A stretch of 64,000 nt of DNA, taken from the NCBI GenBank assembly GCA_011037195.1, contig JAAEAF010006122.1, positions 62,001 through 126,000 of the forward strand. Reading direction: 5' to 3'. Below, one piece after another: positions 1-12,474 of this stretch. The stretch's first letter is position 1. Every line of letters starts with the position of its first letter. The DNA comes from Triatoma infestans. Lineage: Eukaryota > Arthropoda > Insecta > Hemiptera > Reduviidae. The notes under the pieces are model-generated. The model ran no database searches, was not told the origin of the DNA, and was given only the letters and a program-made list of their open reading frames with translations. A program made the translations under genes and the position numbers.

Positions 1-2192
1 TTAATTACCATTAAAAAATAGTGGTTATAATATCACAGAGATTAATGAAAAGCGGGTCTTAAAGTGAAAAAGAATAATCATCATTCTTAATGCCATAAAG
101 GTCTAAAAACTCCTCCGTTGCATCAAAATGTCTGCATAGTATTTGTTGCAGAAATGACATTTCTAAAATCAGAAGGGATCACAGTAGCTTCTGGAAACCC
201 CAGTTAATGAAGAAAAAAAAATGCCATCCAGATTAAAACTTCATTAACAAACATTCGAGAAGTGAAATAAACGATTTAAATTGTGAAGCGGAAATAATAA
301 CTTTGAATTCAAGAAGCAACTCCAAATAATATAAAATTTCGTCGAGTCACTGTGATAAAGGACCGGTTTGCAAAAAAATGCTATAAAAAAGGAAAAATAC
401 ATCTTCCTTAATGATAAAGAAAGTTAAATATTATCACCGATTTTTTTAATATCTCAGCAATGCAATTTAATTATATTTAACTTTAATTAATAAGTAACTA
501 TAATTAATTTAAGTACATTACCATTCACATCAAACACTTTCGTCACGTCAAAATTACAAAATTTCCAATAAAATAGATTAATTCTTCGGTTGCAACCAGC
601 GAAAGAATCCATAGTTTAGTGATATCACACTATTAAAGCATGCTTTCATTTTATAGTCTTCAGGGATTGATTAAAACTGGGTATAGTTTGTTAACAAAAA
701 CATTGCAATTCTTAATTTTGTTGCAGCTAAAAAATAAATTCTTTTATAATTTGAGAATGATCTAGTAGATTGAAACCGGTAAATTGGAAATAAATTTGTT
801 ATTTTATGAATAAGATCCATCTTTATAGTTTGGCCCTTTAGATTGAAACAATTCATCCTATCACTTTCATTGGAATTTTCAGAGTGGCTGAAAAATCTTA
901 AGACTTTTTCCATAGCGTTGTTAACGACCGCATTCTGTATCGCTCCCCCATTTTCATGTTGTCTTAAACAATGTGATATCGTGCTCACAGAAGGCTTTAC
1001 ACAAGGCAAACAAAAAGCTGATGTAATTCTAGAAAACGATATTCTTATAAATAAGTACATACGGAAAAATCATAAAAAGCAACTTAGTGATTGAAGTAAA
1101 TCCTTCTTTAAGAAATCGATTTTGGGAAAATGAAATAAAGCTGATGTAGAATATTTATGCTTAGTACGATTATAACTCAATAAGAAGATGCTTTAAATAC
1201 CAAAAATTCAACCATTTAACCAAAAATCGTACAAAACAACTTATATGTTGCTATTGTGCATAAGCACATGCTTGCAACTACTATACTAAAAAAAGGAAAA
1301 TCAAATAGAAGTATAAGTGTATCAACTGCATCAGTTTTAATAATTATTCAAAACAAAACAATAAAGTAGAAACAATAAATTACAACATTGATTTTGACGA
1401 TCAATCAAAATGAATCTCTTCTATTTCTTCAAATAAATCTTCAAAGATCTAGATTAATTACTAGTAATACATCGGAAAAGGATTAATATAGAAAGCTCTT
1501 CTTCAAGAACCGTATACAGTAAACAGAATGCGGTAGGTTTTCCTGCAAACTGTAAGATTATTGCAGCTGGTACTTTCCGGAAAACAGCAACCATTTTAGC
1601 GCCTTTATCAAATTAAAGTGTTCAGATTAAGGATTTTGTAAGTAGTGTAATTGATTGCATCAGTGTTCTTATTCTTAATCATGATGAGGTCAGTAATTAT
1701 TGACTTAGCTAAAATAGAAAATATTAGTCAAGGGAATAGTTTCTTAATATCAGTGAGTAACAAAGTCGTTCAGTATTATGGTATGATTGTATTACTAACA
1801 GAAGAGGGTTTTTTTTTTTAGCAAATTACATTGTATCTAGCAATTTAAATATCTGCACTTGCGATGAAGGCAAGCGTACATATGAGACAATCAGAGCCAG
1901 AAGCTCTTACTGCCAGAAGCTCTTACTACGCAGTAAGAGCTAACCATTTAGAGAATATTTACACCGACTGAGTTGACCAATATACCAGTATGCACTTGTG
2001 ACAACAGTTCAGTGACCATTACACTTAATTTACAACTGCAGACAATGGGAGGCTAAACGTAGACGGCTCGTATCAAAAGTCGTAATCTCGGGATAGAACA
2101 CCTAAAGAATTCATTTCTAAAAAAATATTACCACGTCTATAATACATTTATAAACAAAACCTAATTACCAACATAAAAATTAACAATAATAT
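1..2192. other. AT-rich non-coding stretch
   Basis: No gene is visible. The open frames near 671-1094 lie on both strands over each other and have AT-driven composition, so they look like chance. The only structure noticed is the small duplicated hairpin at 1896-1941. Confidence 0.6.
1896..1941. repeat. 16-bp tandem duplication ending in a perfect hairpin
   Basis: The 16-mer GCCAGAAGCTCTTACT occurs twice in tandem (1896-1911, 1912-1927). The end of the second copy forms a perfect 10-bp stem (1918-1927 with 1932-1941) around the loop ACGC. The inner stem sequence CTCTTACT/AGTAAGAG is the same as the palindrome at the 5' end of the HINE-like family, so this may be a relic of such an end. Confidence 0.8.
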
Positions 2193-2413
2193 AGGGAAAG
2201 GATTAGCTCAGTGCTTAGCGTACTGGGCTCCAACCCGGAGTTCCAGATTCGAGTCCAGCAGTGCTGCACTTAGATTTACTCTTCCCAGGAGCCTCTACTG
2301 CTCATTGTCGGGTGATGGACAGTGTTGTCTGTAAAGTAAGAACACTGTCCGTAGGTCTCAGTATGGATTGAAAGGTTCCGGGCGCCAATGACCATAGATG
2401 TTGACCACCTTAA
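2193..2413 (+). mobile_element. tRNA-derived SINE, family A, copy 1
   Basis: The head resembles a tRNA with internal RNA polymerase III promoter boxes: a TTAGCTCAGTGC A box near 2203 and a GATTCGAGTCC B box near 2248. The body matches the better-preserved copy at 33298-33541 on the opposite strand, including the stretch around GGTGATGGACAGTGTTGTCTGTAA and the end CCATAGATGTTGA. It is followed by AT-rich simple sequence. Divergence in the A box suggests an old inactive copy. Confidence 0.75.
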
Positions 2414-4063
2414 ACTAAACTAATATCAGTAATAATAATAAAAAATAAGCAATAAATAACTTTTTTAATTATAGTTATATTTAGAACTTTGTATTTATTT
2501 ATAATTGATACATATTATTATGTTACTTGATGTAAATATTCATATTTATTAATAATTATGATATTTATAATATATATTATATATTGCTTGCATTATAATG
2601 TACTATATTATTTAGATGTTTGTTTCTTGTTTGGTTTAATGCTTAGTTTTGTTATTATAGACTATAATCTCTTATGTATATGTATATATATATGTGTGTG
2701 TATGTTTGTATAATACGAGTATATTGTATATTGATTATAGTTTTTTATTGCATATAGTTTTGCATTGTTATGCAGAATTCCATGTAATACTGAATAAATC
2801 CTTTTCTGGGTGTGCTAGATAGAAGGTGAAAAACTAAGCTTATAAAATTAATATTGGGAAAAAATATGTAGTTAGAATTTAAGACTTATACCAGAGAAAA
2901 TTGTGTAACTATTTCTAATCAGATATTTTATTAACATTTCTTGAACAGAGAAGTATCAATGATAATTAAAGCATTGTTTCCAGAAATTAGTGTTAAAATG
3001 GTAAAAAAGGTTGTCATTGATTTTTAATTACGTAAATAGTATGTAATAAACTAGTTTTTTTTCTTTTTTGGGAAATGATTTAAAAAAATTAAAGAAAAAA
3101 AAAAAAGGCCAACAGAGAAATAGAGAAAAAGAATTGTAGATTAGCCAATTAGGTTCTTAGATAAGGTCCCCTGAGTAGAATTAGTGAAATGAAGTGGACC
3201 TCTCTTTCTCTACCAACCTATCGTGCTCTCTTATATACAGACGAGTGGAAGACATAGCGGGGTTTTAGAGGCCGCTTTGCCAGCTCGATTAGTGGGACGG
3301 TGATACGATGGAACTTCCCCGGAACACTAATACATACACACAGAGACAATTCAATTAATAAGAAAGCTATTATCTTTTAATAATAATATTTCCAACCTGA
3401 AACGAAATTAGATTAACCTACCTGTTTGCCTATGAATGTGCCTACATTTATAATTTAGCTATTTAATTAAATTGTGCTATTAATCTATATTTATAATAAA
3501 ATTTCTAGTAAATATAATTATTATTATTGCCTATTTATTACCTCTATAGTTGCTTTTATAAACTTTCACACTGATGGTATATAAAGAACAAAGAAGATAA
3601 TCTTCAAAATTAAAAACACTTCTGCAAATTCAATTAAGAAATTCGAGTTATTCAAATTTAAAAGCAATATTTACTATCTGTCGTGATAAGGAAGTTTAAA
3701 TAAACAATATACACCTTTTGCAACGGTTACATGTCTGAACTTGTCGTTCAAAGCGCAAAGCAGTTCATTTTCTTCACTTCAGACATAGTTATTTAGTCAC
3801 CATACCTTGGAAACTGACTTCTTTGTATCCAGCTTATTTTTACTTTCTCTAATTCTTTGAGATAGGAAGTTTTGCTATCGTGTTAAGGTTTAGAAATTGA
3901 AATTTTCAATTAAATACATACATGGCTTGAGGCACATTGAGCACGGAAGAAATGTTTTTAGCAATTTATTTATTTATTTCCAACAAATAAATACCGCATG
4001 AAGCTCAAACTGGATATTCCGTTTAGTTACCCACCAAATTAGGTTTTGTTTAAATTCATTTTT
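2414..4063. other. AT-rich non-coding stretch
   Basis: Contains short TA/TG runs (about 2676-2706) and a modestly GC-richer patch at about 3190-3330. That patch has no open frame I trust. No gene seen. Confidence 0.55.
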
Positions 4064-5060
4064 CACTTTCTCTTACTCCTAGTAAGAGGAAGTATTGTAA
4101 ACGTGTCAAAATTTCCGATATCGAGTTTTCACCGGAAATATCCGTTTTGACGTCCCCATAGTCCAAAAAAGTGGTTTTTAGCAAATGGTCTATGTGTGTG
4201 TGTGTGTCTATGTGTATGTACATGAACAGCATAGCTCAAAAACGAAAAACCGTAAAAAGTTGAAACTTGATATTCTGTTTAGGTATCACCATGGGTTCAG
4301 ACCCTACGTTATCTGTCAAAATTCCTCAACTGGAAGTACCACTATACTGATTGTTTTTTTTTTTACTTTTTTGCAATTTTCTCAAAAACGGCTCCGACGA
4401 TTTTCTTCAAACTTTGTACATCAACTACACATACAAAAAGCTACAACTTTTATTTGTAACATTTCTCCGGGAAAATTCATTTAACGGCACTTATGGGGGA
4501 GGGGTGTGGTTAGGTTTTCATCTAAACTGCTATTTCAGTTTATTAGATAATTCTATCATCTAAATAATATTAATTAAAATTAAATATGTTATTGAAATTC
4601 CGAGTTTGAAGTAAATCGGATAACCGGAAGTGCCACTTACTTTACCACTTTACTAAATGATTTTTTCACTTTTTTTCAAAAATGGCTCCAACGAGTTTAT
4701 ATAAACTAAACATACAAAGATCTATAACTTTTATTAAAAACATTTCTCTGAGAAAATTCATTTAAGGGCACTTTTAGGGGAGGGGTTGGGTTATATTTTT
4801 CTTTAAAGTGCTCTCATAGTTGATTATACAATTCTATTAGCCAAAACAAAATTAATTAGAAATGAATAGATGGCCTAAATTCTGAGTTTCAAGAAAATTA
4901 GTAAACCGGAAATGCCTTTTACTGAACAGTTTTTTTTTTCACTTTTCGACGAATTTCATTAAATTTTTGGTACATAAACTATAAAATTTGTCAATTATAA
5001 TTTTGAGAACTGTAGTAAAAGAAAGTTGTGTGAGTGTTTCACACCAGATTTTTTTTTTTT
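4064..5060 (+). mobile_element. HINE-like repeat, copy A (full length)
   Basis: Starts with the palindromic end (ACTTTCTCTTACT, CCT, then the inverted partner) and ends with the GTGTGA/TCACAC hairpin, CAGA and a T run at about 5047-5060. A short (TG)n lies at about 4193-4207, followed by the family core AACAGCATAGCTCAAAAACG. Internal monomers begin at the GGAAGT landmarks at about 4330, 4624 and 4906. With copy B it forms an inverted pair of about 1 kb around the Jockey fragment at 5612-6111. Confidence 0.8.
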
Positions 5061-5611
5061 CCTCATTTTTACGCGATTTACTCGAAAATAGATTCAGTTA
5101 TTTTCTCTTAAAATTTGTTAATTATCTTTAACATAAATGCTTTTAAAGTTCGAGAATTTTTCTAGGAAAATTGATTATTTGGAAGTTCTGGGTGCTTTCC
5201 TTTGAAATACGATTTAGTACAATGTATGGTTCCCCCCTCCACTATATAATATTAAGGTAGAGTATCGGTTGACTAGAAGTTGAAAATTAAGAAATGGTTT
5301 TTGAATTTTTTGAAATTTTCTCGAAATTGCTAAAAAGCAATTTTCTTTAAACTAGCATACTAACTGTATAGATACAAATGCGTCACTTTTATTTGAAAAA
5401 GTTATTTTTGGGGTTTCTGAAGAATTTGTGACATTGTATTTCAAATTTCAGAGGGATTATTTTATTGCGCCTACTTCCTCTATATTTTTATGTTCGGGCA
5501 AGTGAGCAAAATTTCAAGCAAAAATTAATATTTGTTATATTTTGTAATATTGATGAATTGCAGTAAGAGAATGGCGTGTTAATATTACTCATCAATATAT
5601 AATTTTTGACT
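5061..5611 (+). repeat. Diverged extra monomers of the HINE-like family
   Basis: Continues copy A past its T run with more distant versions of the same monomer: a TCTCGAAATTGC segment, then a stretch like 'actgtatagatacaaatg', then ACTTTTATTTGAAAAAG. This suggests an older copy or an array extension that copy A abuts. No coding content. Confidence 0.5.
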
Positions 5612-6111
5612 ACTCTCCCTAGATAACAAAAGAGTAATTTATACATCTATTTGAAAGTCTATCTGGGCGTATCAGATGGAACTATGGGGTTCAACCAAAC
5701 GCTCAAATCTCCAAAGACTCCAATCCCTACAATCCAGAATCCTCCGTAGCATTGTACACGCTCTTTTTTACGTCTCCAACCAAACCACACTGACCTTAAT
5801 ATATCGTTCATTGCTCAAGTCGCCCAAACCCGTTACAGGAAATTCCATATTAACCTACAGATTCACACAAAACCTTTAACTCAACACCTTTTTTCCCGAA
5901 CACTTCCTAATAATCCTCCTAGAGTCTTAAAAGACATTGGCCTCGTGATCTTCTTTCAAGTGAAGAGAATCAATAGTGATTTTGTGTAGTTTTGGAGTGT
6001 TAAAATCGGGTAGCTTTTCCACTTAATTTTGTATTTATGTTCTTCGTATAATTGTTACTTATAGCGCTATCGCGCTGATTGTAGCATCAATAAAGATTAA
6101 AAAAAAAAAGA
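5612..6111 (+). mobile_element. Jockey-like LINE, 3' fragment 1
   Basis: Closely matches the 3' end of the larger element at 14110-14624: the translated region around YIWA/LWGSTK, the RRLKR-type C-terminal tail (decayed here), the shared 3' UTR with GCGCTATCGCGCTGATTGTAG, and a terminal A run at about 6100-6110. It is severely 5' truncated, as is usual for target-primed reverse transcription. No intact frame; the 67-residue open stretch at 5676-5879 is a remnant. No target duplication could be fixed by eye. Confidence 0.8.
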
Positions 6112-6307
6112 AGAATATTTTTGGCTTAAGTGGAGCTAATTTTTCTCTTAGATTTTTAAAACATTGAAATGTCATCTGTGGTGTAATGTCTATATTAAGA
6201 AAACTGCACGAAAATTATTCGTAGGAGTAGGGAGAAAGCCCTGAATGAATCAGCCCACTTAGACATCAGGCGACATCAGTCATGTAGGGAATCAGGTAAC
6301 TGTTGAC

Positions 6308-6310
<3 letters not shown>

Positions 6311-6350
<40 letters not shown>

Positions 6351-7183
6351 TGTGAAACATTCACACAACTTTCTCTTCTTACTCCTGTTCTCAAAATATA
6401 ATACAAATGTTATAGTTTGGGTACCAAATAACGAAATTCGTCGAAACTGAAAAAGCTGTTCAGTAAAAGCGCACTTCCGGCTTACGAATTTTTCTTAAAA
6501 CTTGGAATTTTGGCCATCTATTTATTTCTAATAATTTTGTTTGGATGCATAATTGTATAATCAACTATGATACCACTTTAGGGGAAGTGTAAGCCCACCC
6601 CTCCCCTAAAAGTGCCCTTACAATGAATTTTCCCAGAGAAATGTCTTAAATAAAAGTTGTAGATCTTTGCATTTTTATTTTGTATACGAAGTTTCAAGAA
6701 AATCGTCGGAGCCATTTTTGAGAAAATCGCGAAAAAATGAAAAAATCATTTAGTAAAGTGTAAAAACAAACGCACTTCCGGTTATCCGATTTTTTCAAAC
6801 TCGGAATTTCAACAACATATTTAATTCCAATTAACATTATTTAGATGACAGAATTGTCTATAAACTGAAATAGCAGTTACGATGAAAACTTAACCCCATC
6901 CCCCCCCCCAGAAGTGCCCTTAAATGAATTTTCCTGGAGAAATGTTTCAAATAAATGTTGTAGCTCTTTGAATGTGTAGTTGATATAGCATGTTTAAAGA
7001 AAATCGTCGGAGCTATTTTTGAGAAAATCGCAAAAACGTAAAAAAAACATCAAGTAAAGTGATACTTCCGGTTGAGGAATATTGACAGATAACGCACCGT
7101 CAGATCCCATGGTGATACCTAAACGTAATATCAAGTTTGAACTTTGTACGATTTTTCGTTTATGAGCTATGCTGTTCACATAG

Positions 7184-7214
<31 letters not shown>

Positions 7215-7339
7215 GACCATTTGCTAAAAACCACTTTTTTTGACTCAGGGGACCTCAAAACGGATATTTCCGGTGAAAAATCAATATCGAAAATTTGACA
7301 CGATTACAATACATCCTCTTGCTAGGAGTAAGAGAAAGT
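6311..7339 (-). mobile_element. HINE-like repeat, copy B (full length)
   Basis: Reverse orientation. It starts with a long A run (about 6311-6345), which is the complement of the family's terminal T run, then the hairpin, and ends at about 7339 with the palindromic terminus AGTAAGAGAAAGT. The (CA)n at about 7198-7215 is in the conserved microsatellite position. Two clear monomers are present. C-rich tracts at about 6595-6605 and 6898-6909 are the complement of the family's GGGGAGGGG motif. Confidence 0.8.
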
Positions 7340-8046
7340 AAAAATGAAAGAATTGTTATTCTACACAAAATGTATGAAAAATTTAAATTTAAATTTGCAT
7401 TGTGGAATTATTTTTGGGAAGGAAGTTTAAAAATACCCTTTTTATAGTTTACAGCCTCCCCATAGCCTAAGTAGCTAAAACTTTTCTTTTTGATGCGAGC
7501 GATCGTGGTTTGGAACTCTAAACACGTGAGATAATCAACAATTTTGAAGATGAATAACTTCATTATCCAATTTGGGGGAAGAGTTTACGATTTCAAGCGA
7601 ATACTGGTCTTAAATTCCGTAAAAACAGAACGGGAAAACCTCTGTGAACTGTCTAATCGCCGACTAAACAAATCACCATCTAGAAGCTTGGTTCTCTGCA
7701 TAGCCTTTGTTGTCAAAAGATTTATTTTGTTATATATTTTATAGAATTCATCATTTCTAACCTCCACAGAATTTTAAGGCACTCATTTCTTTCATTTTTA
7801 TTAAATAATTTTTCATCTTTGTGATTTACATAAATAAATTAAAAAAAAAAAAAAAGAAAAAAAAAAAGGCAATATTATGGGGACGAAACGGTTGAAGTAT
7901 CTTCAGTCCAGTTGAAGTACCTTTTTTAATTTTTTTTTTACTGGTACTTGGAGGAAATATCATATCAAGTTTTCGGATTGGAATTTTTACCGAAGATTCA
8001 TATTTTGGTGTACCCTGAGAATGAATATATATTTTTTCTGCGAAAG

Positions 8047-8105
<59 letters not shown>

Positions 8106-8936
8106 CTGAGTGTATGTGTATGTGTAGAGGTATCTTGTTCACGATAAGAAAAGAAAATGCCAGTATTTTGTAGTTATTACCATTCCATTAAGCGAAACCA
8201 ACAAAATAAGAGATGAAGATCTAGATTATTCTGGAGGAACATTTTTGGAATGATTATGGCTTGATTACTGGATTAGTGGTAAGAGTGCGGTGCGGTAGTT
8301 AGAGAATTATGGTGGGAAAAGTTTTAGAATATATGTTCAGCATACATATATATATATTTTGATAGAAGGTTGCTTTGATGGAATGTATCTAGCTTTTGAT
8401 TAGGAAAACCTCAGCTTTCAGGAAATTCCTTTTATATAATAGTTTTTTAACTTCACATTATTAATTCCCATTGGTAAATAGGATTAAGTAGCTATACTAT
8501 TTTTACATAATTTTTTATCAATCATATTATATCAGATATGTTTCTCATCATTTCGTATCATTGTTTTCTTAGGTTATTTTCAGTTTCCATGCAAAAAAAA
8601 AAATATTCATAAACTCGAGAAAATTGAAAAACCTGTACCCCTATTTTTATATAACCATATAAAATAAATATAAAAATTTTAATTTTTTCAAAAGTTTTTA
8701 ATGTAGTACTTGTTTTAAGCAAATGGGATAAACACCTGACCTAATTCCCCACAGAGATTGTTATCCATTGAACGAATACAAAAAACAGCTATCTTTGTCG
8801 AATGATCAAACTAAGTCCGAGTGTCGACTAAAAATACGACACTTGCGAAAGGAAAAAAAAAAAGTGAAACACTCAAACAACTTTCTCTTATTTAACTTAA
8901 TACAATATTAAAATTGACACAATTAGACTTGAAAGA
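7340..8936. other. Non-coding stretch with microsatellite
   Basis: No supported gene. The two opposite-strand frames near 7544-7767 overlap each other and are not convincing. It holds a compound microsatellite (8047-8102), A-rich runs near 7840-7866, and a fragment of the HINE-like 3' end (GTGAAACACTCAAACAACTTTCTCTT, in two parts) near 8863-8890. Confidence 0.5.
8047..8102. repeat. Compound (TA)n(TG)n microsatellite
   Basis: Uninterrupted alternating TA followed by alternating TG. Not flanked by the HINE-like core motif, so it appears independent of that family. Confidence 0.95.
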
Positions 8937-9110
8937 TCTCTAGTGGCTCCAGAAGCCTTTTCAGTTCACTGCCGGGTCCTTTAGCCAATCGGTTCAGCTA
9001 GTTCCTTTCCATCACTGAGTATTGAGTATAGAGCCTTCTAGGAAAAAAAAGCAAGAAAGAATCTAAGGACAGCACAGCTGAGTGACGAACCCTGGTCTTC
9101 GCGTGGGAGT
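8937..9110 (-). mobile_element. SINE family A, degraded copy 2
   Basis: Shares with the copy at 33298 the order: an end near CCTTTTCAGTTCACTGCCGG, a middle TTCTAGGAA..AAGAATCTAAGG, then AGCACAGCTGAGT and a decayed B-box complement CGAACCCTGGTCTTCGCG. The tRNA part is barely recognisable, so the copy must be old. Confidence 0.5.
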
Positions 9111-9702
9111 CTTTCTATATATTCAAGGAAAAAGTTACAAATAAGAGTGATTGAGCTACATATGTCAATCCCGCTTTAGCGGTTACGTCACTTGGAATAA
9201 AAAGACAAATTGCTGCCCCTTAAGAACATATTATATACATTTTTAAGCAAGTCTATGCATGTTCAAACACAAGCTGAAGCAGCGCTCTGCTCACTATTTT
9301 GTTCAGAGAAGTATATACATGTTCAAACAAGTTAATTTTGTAATAATATTGTAAATATTTTTAGGTTTTAGACATAAACAATATAATTATGCTATGCACT
9401 GTGAATTTTCAGCGAACGAAAAAAATCGATATATAAAATTTTCTATTAATTGAGTAATTTAAACACATCAATATTTTTCGTACACTTACAGCCAAAATGG
9501 AGCCCCCTAATTTTGGCGCACCGGACAAATGTCCAGGTTACCCGCCCCTAAAACGGGTGCAGTCTGTATAACGAATATAATATAGTTTTAAGAAAAATCG
9601 TAGAAGCTATATTTTCGAGAAAATCGAAGAACCAACAAATGGAATGTCAAGTTTGAACTAAGGCGACTTTTCGAGTTTTTATAAAAAGCACTTCTTTTTT
9701 TT
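9111..9702. other. Non-coding stretch with weak HINE-like relic
   Basis: Nothing gene-like. From about 9575 a degraded piece resembling HINE-like monomer sequence (TTCGAGAAAATCG) is seen just upstream of copy C. Confidence 0.4.
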
Positions 9703-9844
9703 ACTTTCTCTTACTCCTAGTAAGAGGAAGTATTGTAATCGTGTCAAATTTTCGATATCGAGTTTTCACCGGAAATACTTTTGAGCTTACCGGACTCCGT
9801 TTTGAGGTACCCTGAGTCCAAAATGTGGTTTTTAGCGAATGGTC

Positions 9845-9882
<38 letters not shown>

Positions 9883-10716
9883 TGCGTGTGTGTATGTATG
9901 TAAACAGCATAGCTCAAAAACGAAAAATCGTAGAAAGTTCAAACTTGATATTACGTTTAGGTATCACCATGGGATCTGACGGTGCGTTATGTGTCAATAT
10001 TCCTCAACCGGAAGTACCACTTTACTAGTTTTTTTTTTACGTTTTTGCAATTTTCTCAAAAATGGCTCCGAAGATTTTCTTTAAACTTGTTATCAACTAC
10101 ACATACAAAGAGCTACAACTTTTATTTGAAACATTTCTCCAGGAAAATTCATTTAAGGGCACTTCTGGGGAGGGGTGGGGTTAGGTTTTCATCTTAACTG
10201 CTGTTTCAGTTTATTGGACAATTCTGTCATCTAAATAATGTTAATTAGAATTAAATATGTTGTTGAAATTCCGAGTTTGAAAAAAAATAGATAACCGGAA
10301 GTGCGTTTTTACTGAAATATAATTTCCAGTTTTCTGGTATTTTCTCGAAAATGGCTCCAACGATTTTCTTTAAACCAGTGTTGTTAACTATACATATAAA
10401 GAGCTACAACTTTTATTTGAAACTTTTCCCCTGATAAATTCATTTAAGGGGACTTTTGTGGGAGGGGGGTTATGTTTTTCTTTAAAATGCTATCACAGTT
10501 GATTATACAATTCTGTCATCCAAATTGAAATAACTAGAATTAATATATGACCCAAATTCCGAGTTTCAAGGAAATTAGTAAACCGGACAGTTTTACTGGA
10601 CAGTGTTTTCACTTTTCGACGAATTTCATTAAATTTGGTACACTAACTATAAAATTTGTCAATTATAATTTTGAGTACTAGAGTAAGAGAAAGTTGTGTG
10701 AGTGTTTCACACCAGA
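9703..10716 (+). mobile_element. HINE-like repeat, copy C (best reference copy)
   Basis: Best copy for structure. The 5' end is a near-perfect palindrome: ACTTTCTCTTACT (9703-9715), CCT, AGTAAGAGGAAGT (9719-9731). The same 13-mer recurs once before the 3' end (10682-10694), giving subterminal inverted repeats. The 3' end is a hairpin (GTGTGA 10696-10701, TCACAC 10707-10712), then CAGA and a T run. A (TG)n at about 9849-9881 precedes the conserved core. CCGGA landmarks at about 10008, 10295 and 10583 show internal monomers of 287-288 bp. Subterminal inverted repeats, a 3' hairpin, an internal microsatellite, tandem units and T-rich junctions are known features of Helentron-derived HINE/DINE-1 elements; no Rep-helicase is present here. 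The classification is inferred. Confidence 0.75.
9849..9881. repeat. (TG)n microsatellite inside HINE-like copy C
   Basis: Lies between the AAATGGTC-type segment and AACAGCATAGCTC, the same place as in copies A, B, E, I, K and L. Confidence 0.95.
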
Positions 10717-11651
10717 TTTTTTTTATTGTGGAGACCTCAAAACCTGTATTTCCGGTAAATCTGACATCATCGCAGTGAGAGAAATTAATAACATGTTTTA
10801 TATTTATGATATCATATTTCATATTTATCCTAAATTAAGAATTTATATTTCGTATGTGTAAAATACATATTATATATATAGAGAGAGAGAGAGGGATAGA
10901 AGGGGTGTAATCGTGAGTGTGAGGAAGATAGGAGAGACCCTTTCACCAGAAACATTTTTGCTTGCTCAGGGAGCATGTATTTCTTCAATTTAAAACATTA
11001 TTTACAAAAAAAAAAAAAAAAAAAAAATTTGAAAACTGTCATTGTTGAAGAACTTCCTCCCTATTGTATGAAAAACAATAATAGAATCATTTTTATTTAC
11101 AACTGAAGAAGCGACAGATCAGAAATTCGAACTGATTTATAACTGTTTCTTTCTTATTAATAATGCTGTCATTATTACTAATAATAAACTGTTTACATCA
11201 TTGTTATTTTGCAATATATTGTATTACTTTGTAACAATTTCTTTTTTATATACTACATTCTATATTACGAGAAGCCATAAAATTTGTTACAAATGATTGA
11301 AAAGAAACCATGGAAAAGCTGTAGTAATACGCTTTAAAAAAATTATTATTCCATATTTCTGGTAATTAGATTCAATTTAATCTTATAAAATATTCTAACC
11401 AATAGTAAAGTGTTTTTTAAATCAGGGTTTTTTTTTTTTTTTTTTTAATTTTTGAAAGGAAATTTGTTTACATTATTACATTAGAATCAGAAAATTGTTT
11501 AAATCTATTTAAGTTTTAATTTAGTGTGAAAAAGAAAGTAATACCCTTCCAAAGGTACCCTGAATTAGTTGAAGTAATGTATTTTACACAAATAAAATAT
11601 AAATTGTAAATTTAGGGTACATATGGTATCACAAATATAAAATATATAATT
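10717..11651. other. Non-coding stretch with small HINE-like relic
   Basis: Starts with a fragment like the inverted family 5' region (GACCTCAAAACCTGTATTTCC). Then come a short GA run (about 10881-10895), an A run (about 11007-11027) and AT-rich sequence. No gene seen. Confidence 0.5.
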
Positions 11652-12474
11652 ACTTTCTCTTAATGCGATGATATCAGATTTTCAAATTTGTGATTGTATC
11701 GGAAATACACGTTTTGAGGTTTCTTCAAAAACAAAAAAAATAAAAAAATAATGTTATTTATAAAAACCCAAAAAATGTCGCAGTAGTTTAAACTTAACAT
11801 TCCATTTGTGTATAACCATCCAATCTGACAAGATCTTACAGTTTTGTCACAATTCCTTAACCGATTGTATCACCCCACTTTACTAAACAGATTTTTCAAT
11901 GTTTTTCGAAAATGGTTCTTTCGATTTTTCTTTAAGGTTTATCATTTTTAGTAGGTTTAACTAGGTTTATCATTTTTATTAGTAATTTTTTTTGTGAAAA
12001 TTCATTTCAAGTTGTTTTGGGCAAGAGGTTACTCTAAAAGAAATAGACTTCTCTCCAAAAGTCACTCCAGAATATTGTAACGGTCTTGCATCTGAATATG
12101 AGAATTAAATATTTTATAATTTGGATTTTCAAGAAAAACGATTTTACCGGATGTGCGAATTTTTTGCTTTATTTTTATTTTTTGTTTTCTTCGATTTTCT
12201 TAGACAAAACAGCACTAGAGAGTTTTGTACAACTTCTAACTGATTATGCAACGGCTTATCATTTTGTTTGAATTATTTTTCATATAAAATTGATGGGGGA
12301 AGGAGGAGGGATATTAGAGTTCTCTCTAAACTGCCATTTCCATTGAACAGTTCGGTTCTGCCACCAATAAAATGTTAGTAAGAAATAAATGATACTAAAA
12401 TAACAAATTTAAAGAAAATCAGTTCACCGGATTTGCGAATTTACTTAGATTTTTTTTTTTAAATTTCCACAATT
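11652..12474 (+). mobile_element. HINE-like repeat, copy D, left part (old)
   Basis: Begins with a decayed ACTTTCTCTTA end and follows the family order through a CGGAAATACACGTTTTGAGG stretch and two diverged monomers. It is interrupted at 12474/12475 by the Jockey-like LINE and resumes at 14625. The CACAATT motif is present on both sides of the interruption. Confidence 0.65.

Noticed and set aside
671..1094. Opposite-strand frames of 129 and 83 residues
   Set aside because: They overlap over most of their length, no motif is recognised, and AT-rich DNA yields such frames by chance.
2193..2270. Functional tRNA gene
   Set aside because: A and B boxes fit, but no acceptor stem can be paired and the body continues as a SINE matched elsewhere in the window.
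6994..10028. A peptide shared by three loci (KRKI..SSNLILRLGITMGSDGAL) as a possible conserved protein
   Set aside because: The loci are copies of the HINE-like repeat and the shared peptide follows from DNA identity; frames differ in length, begin in the microsatellite and break soon after.
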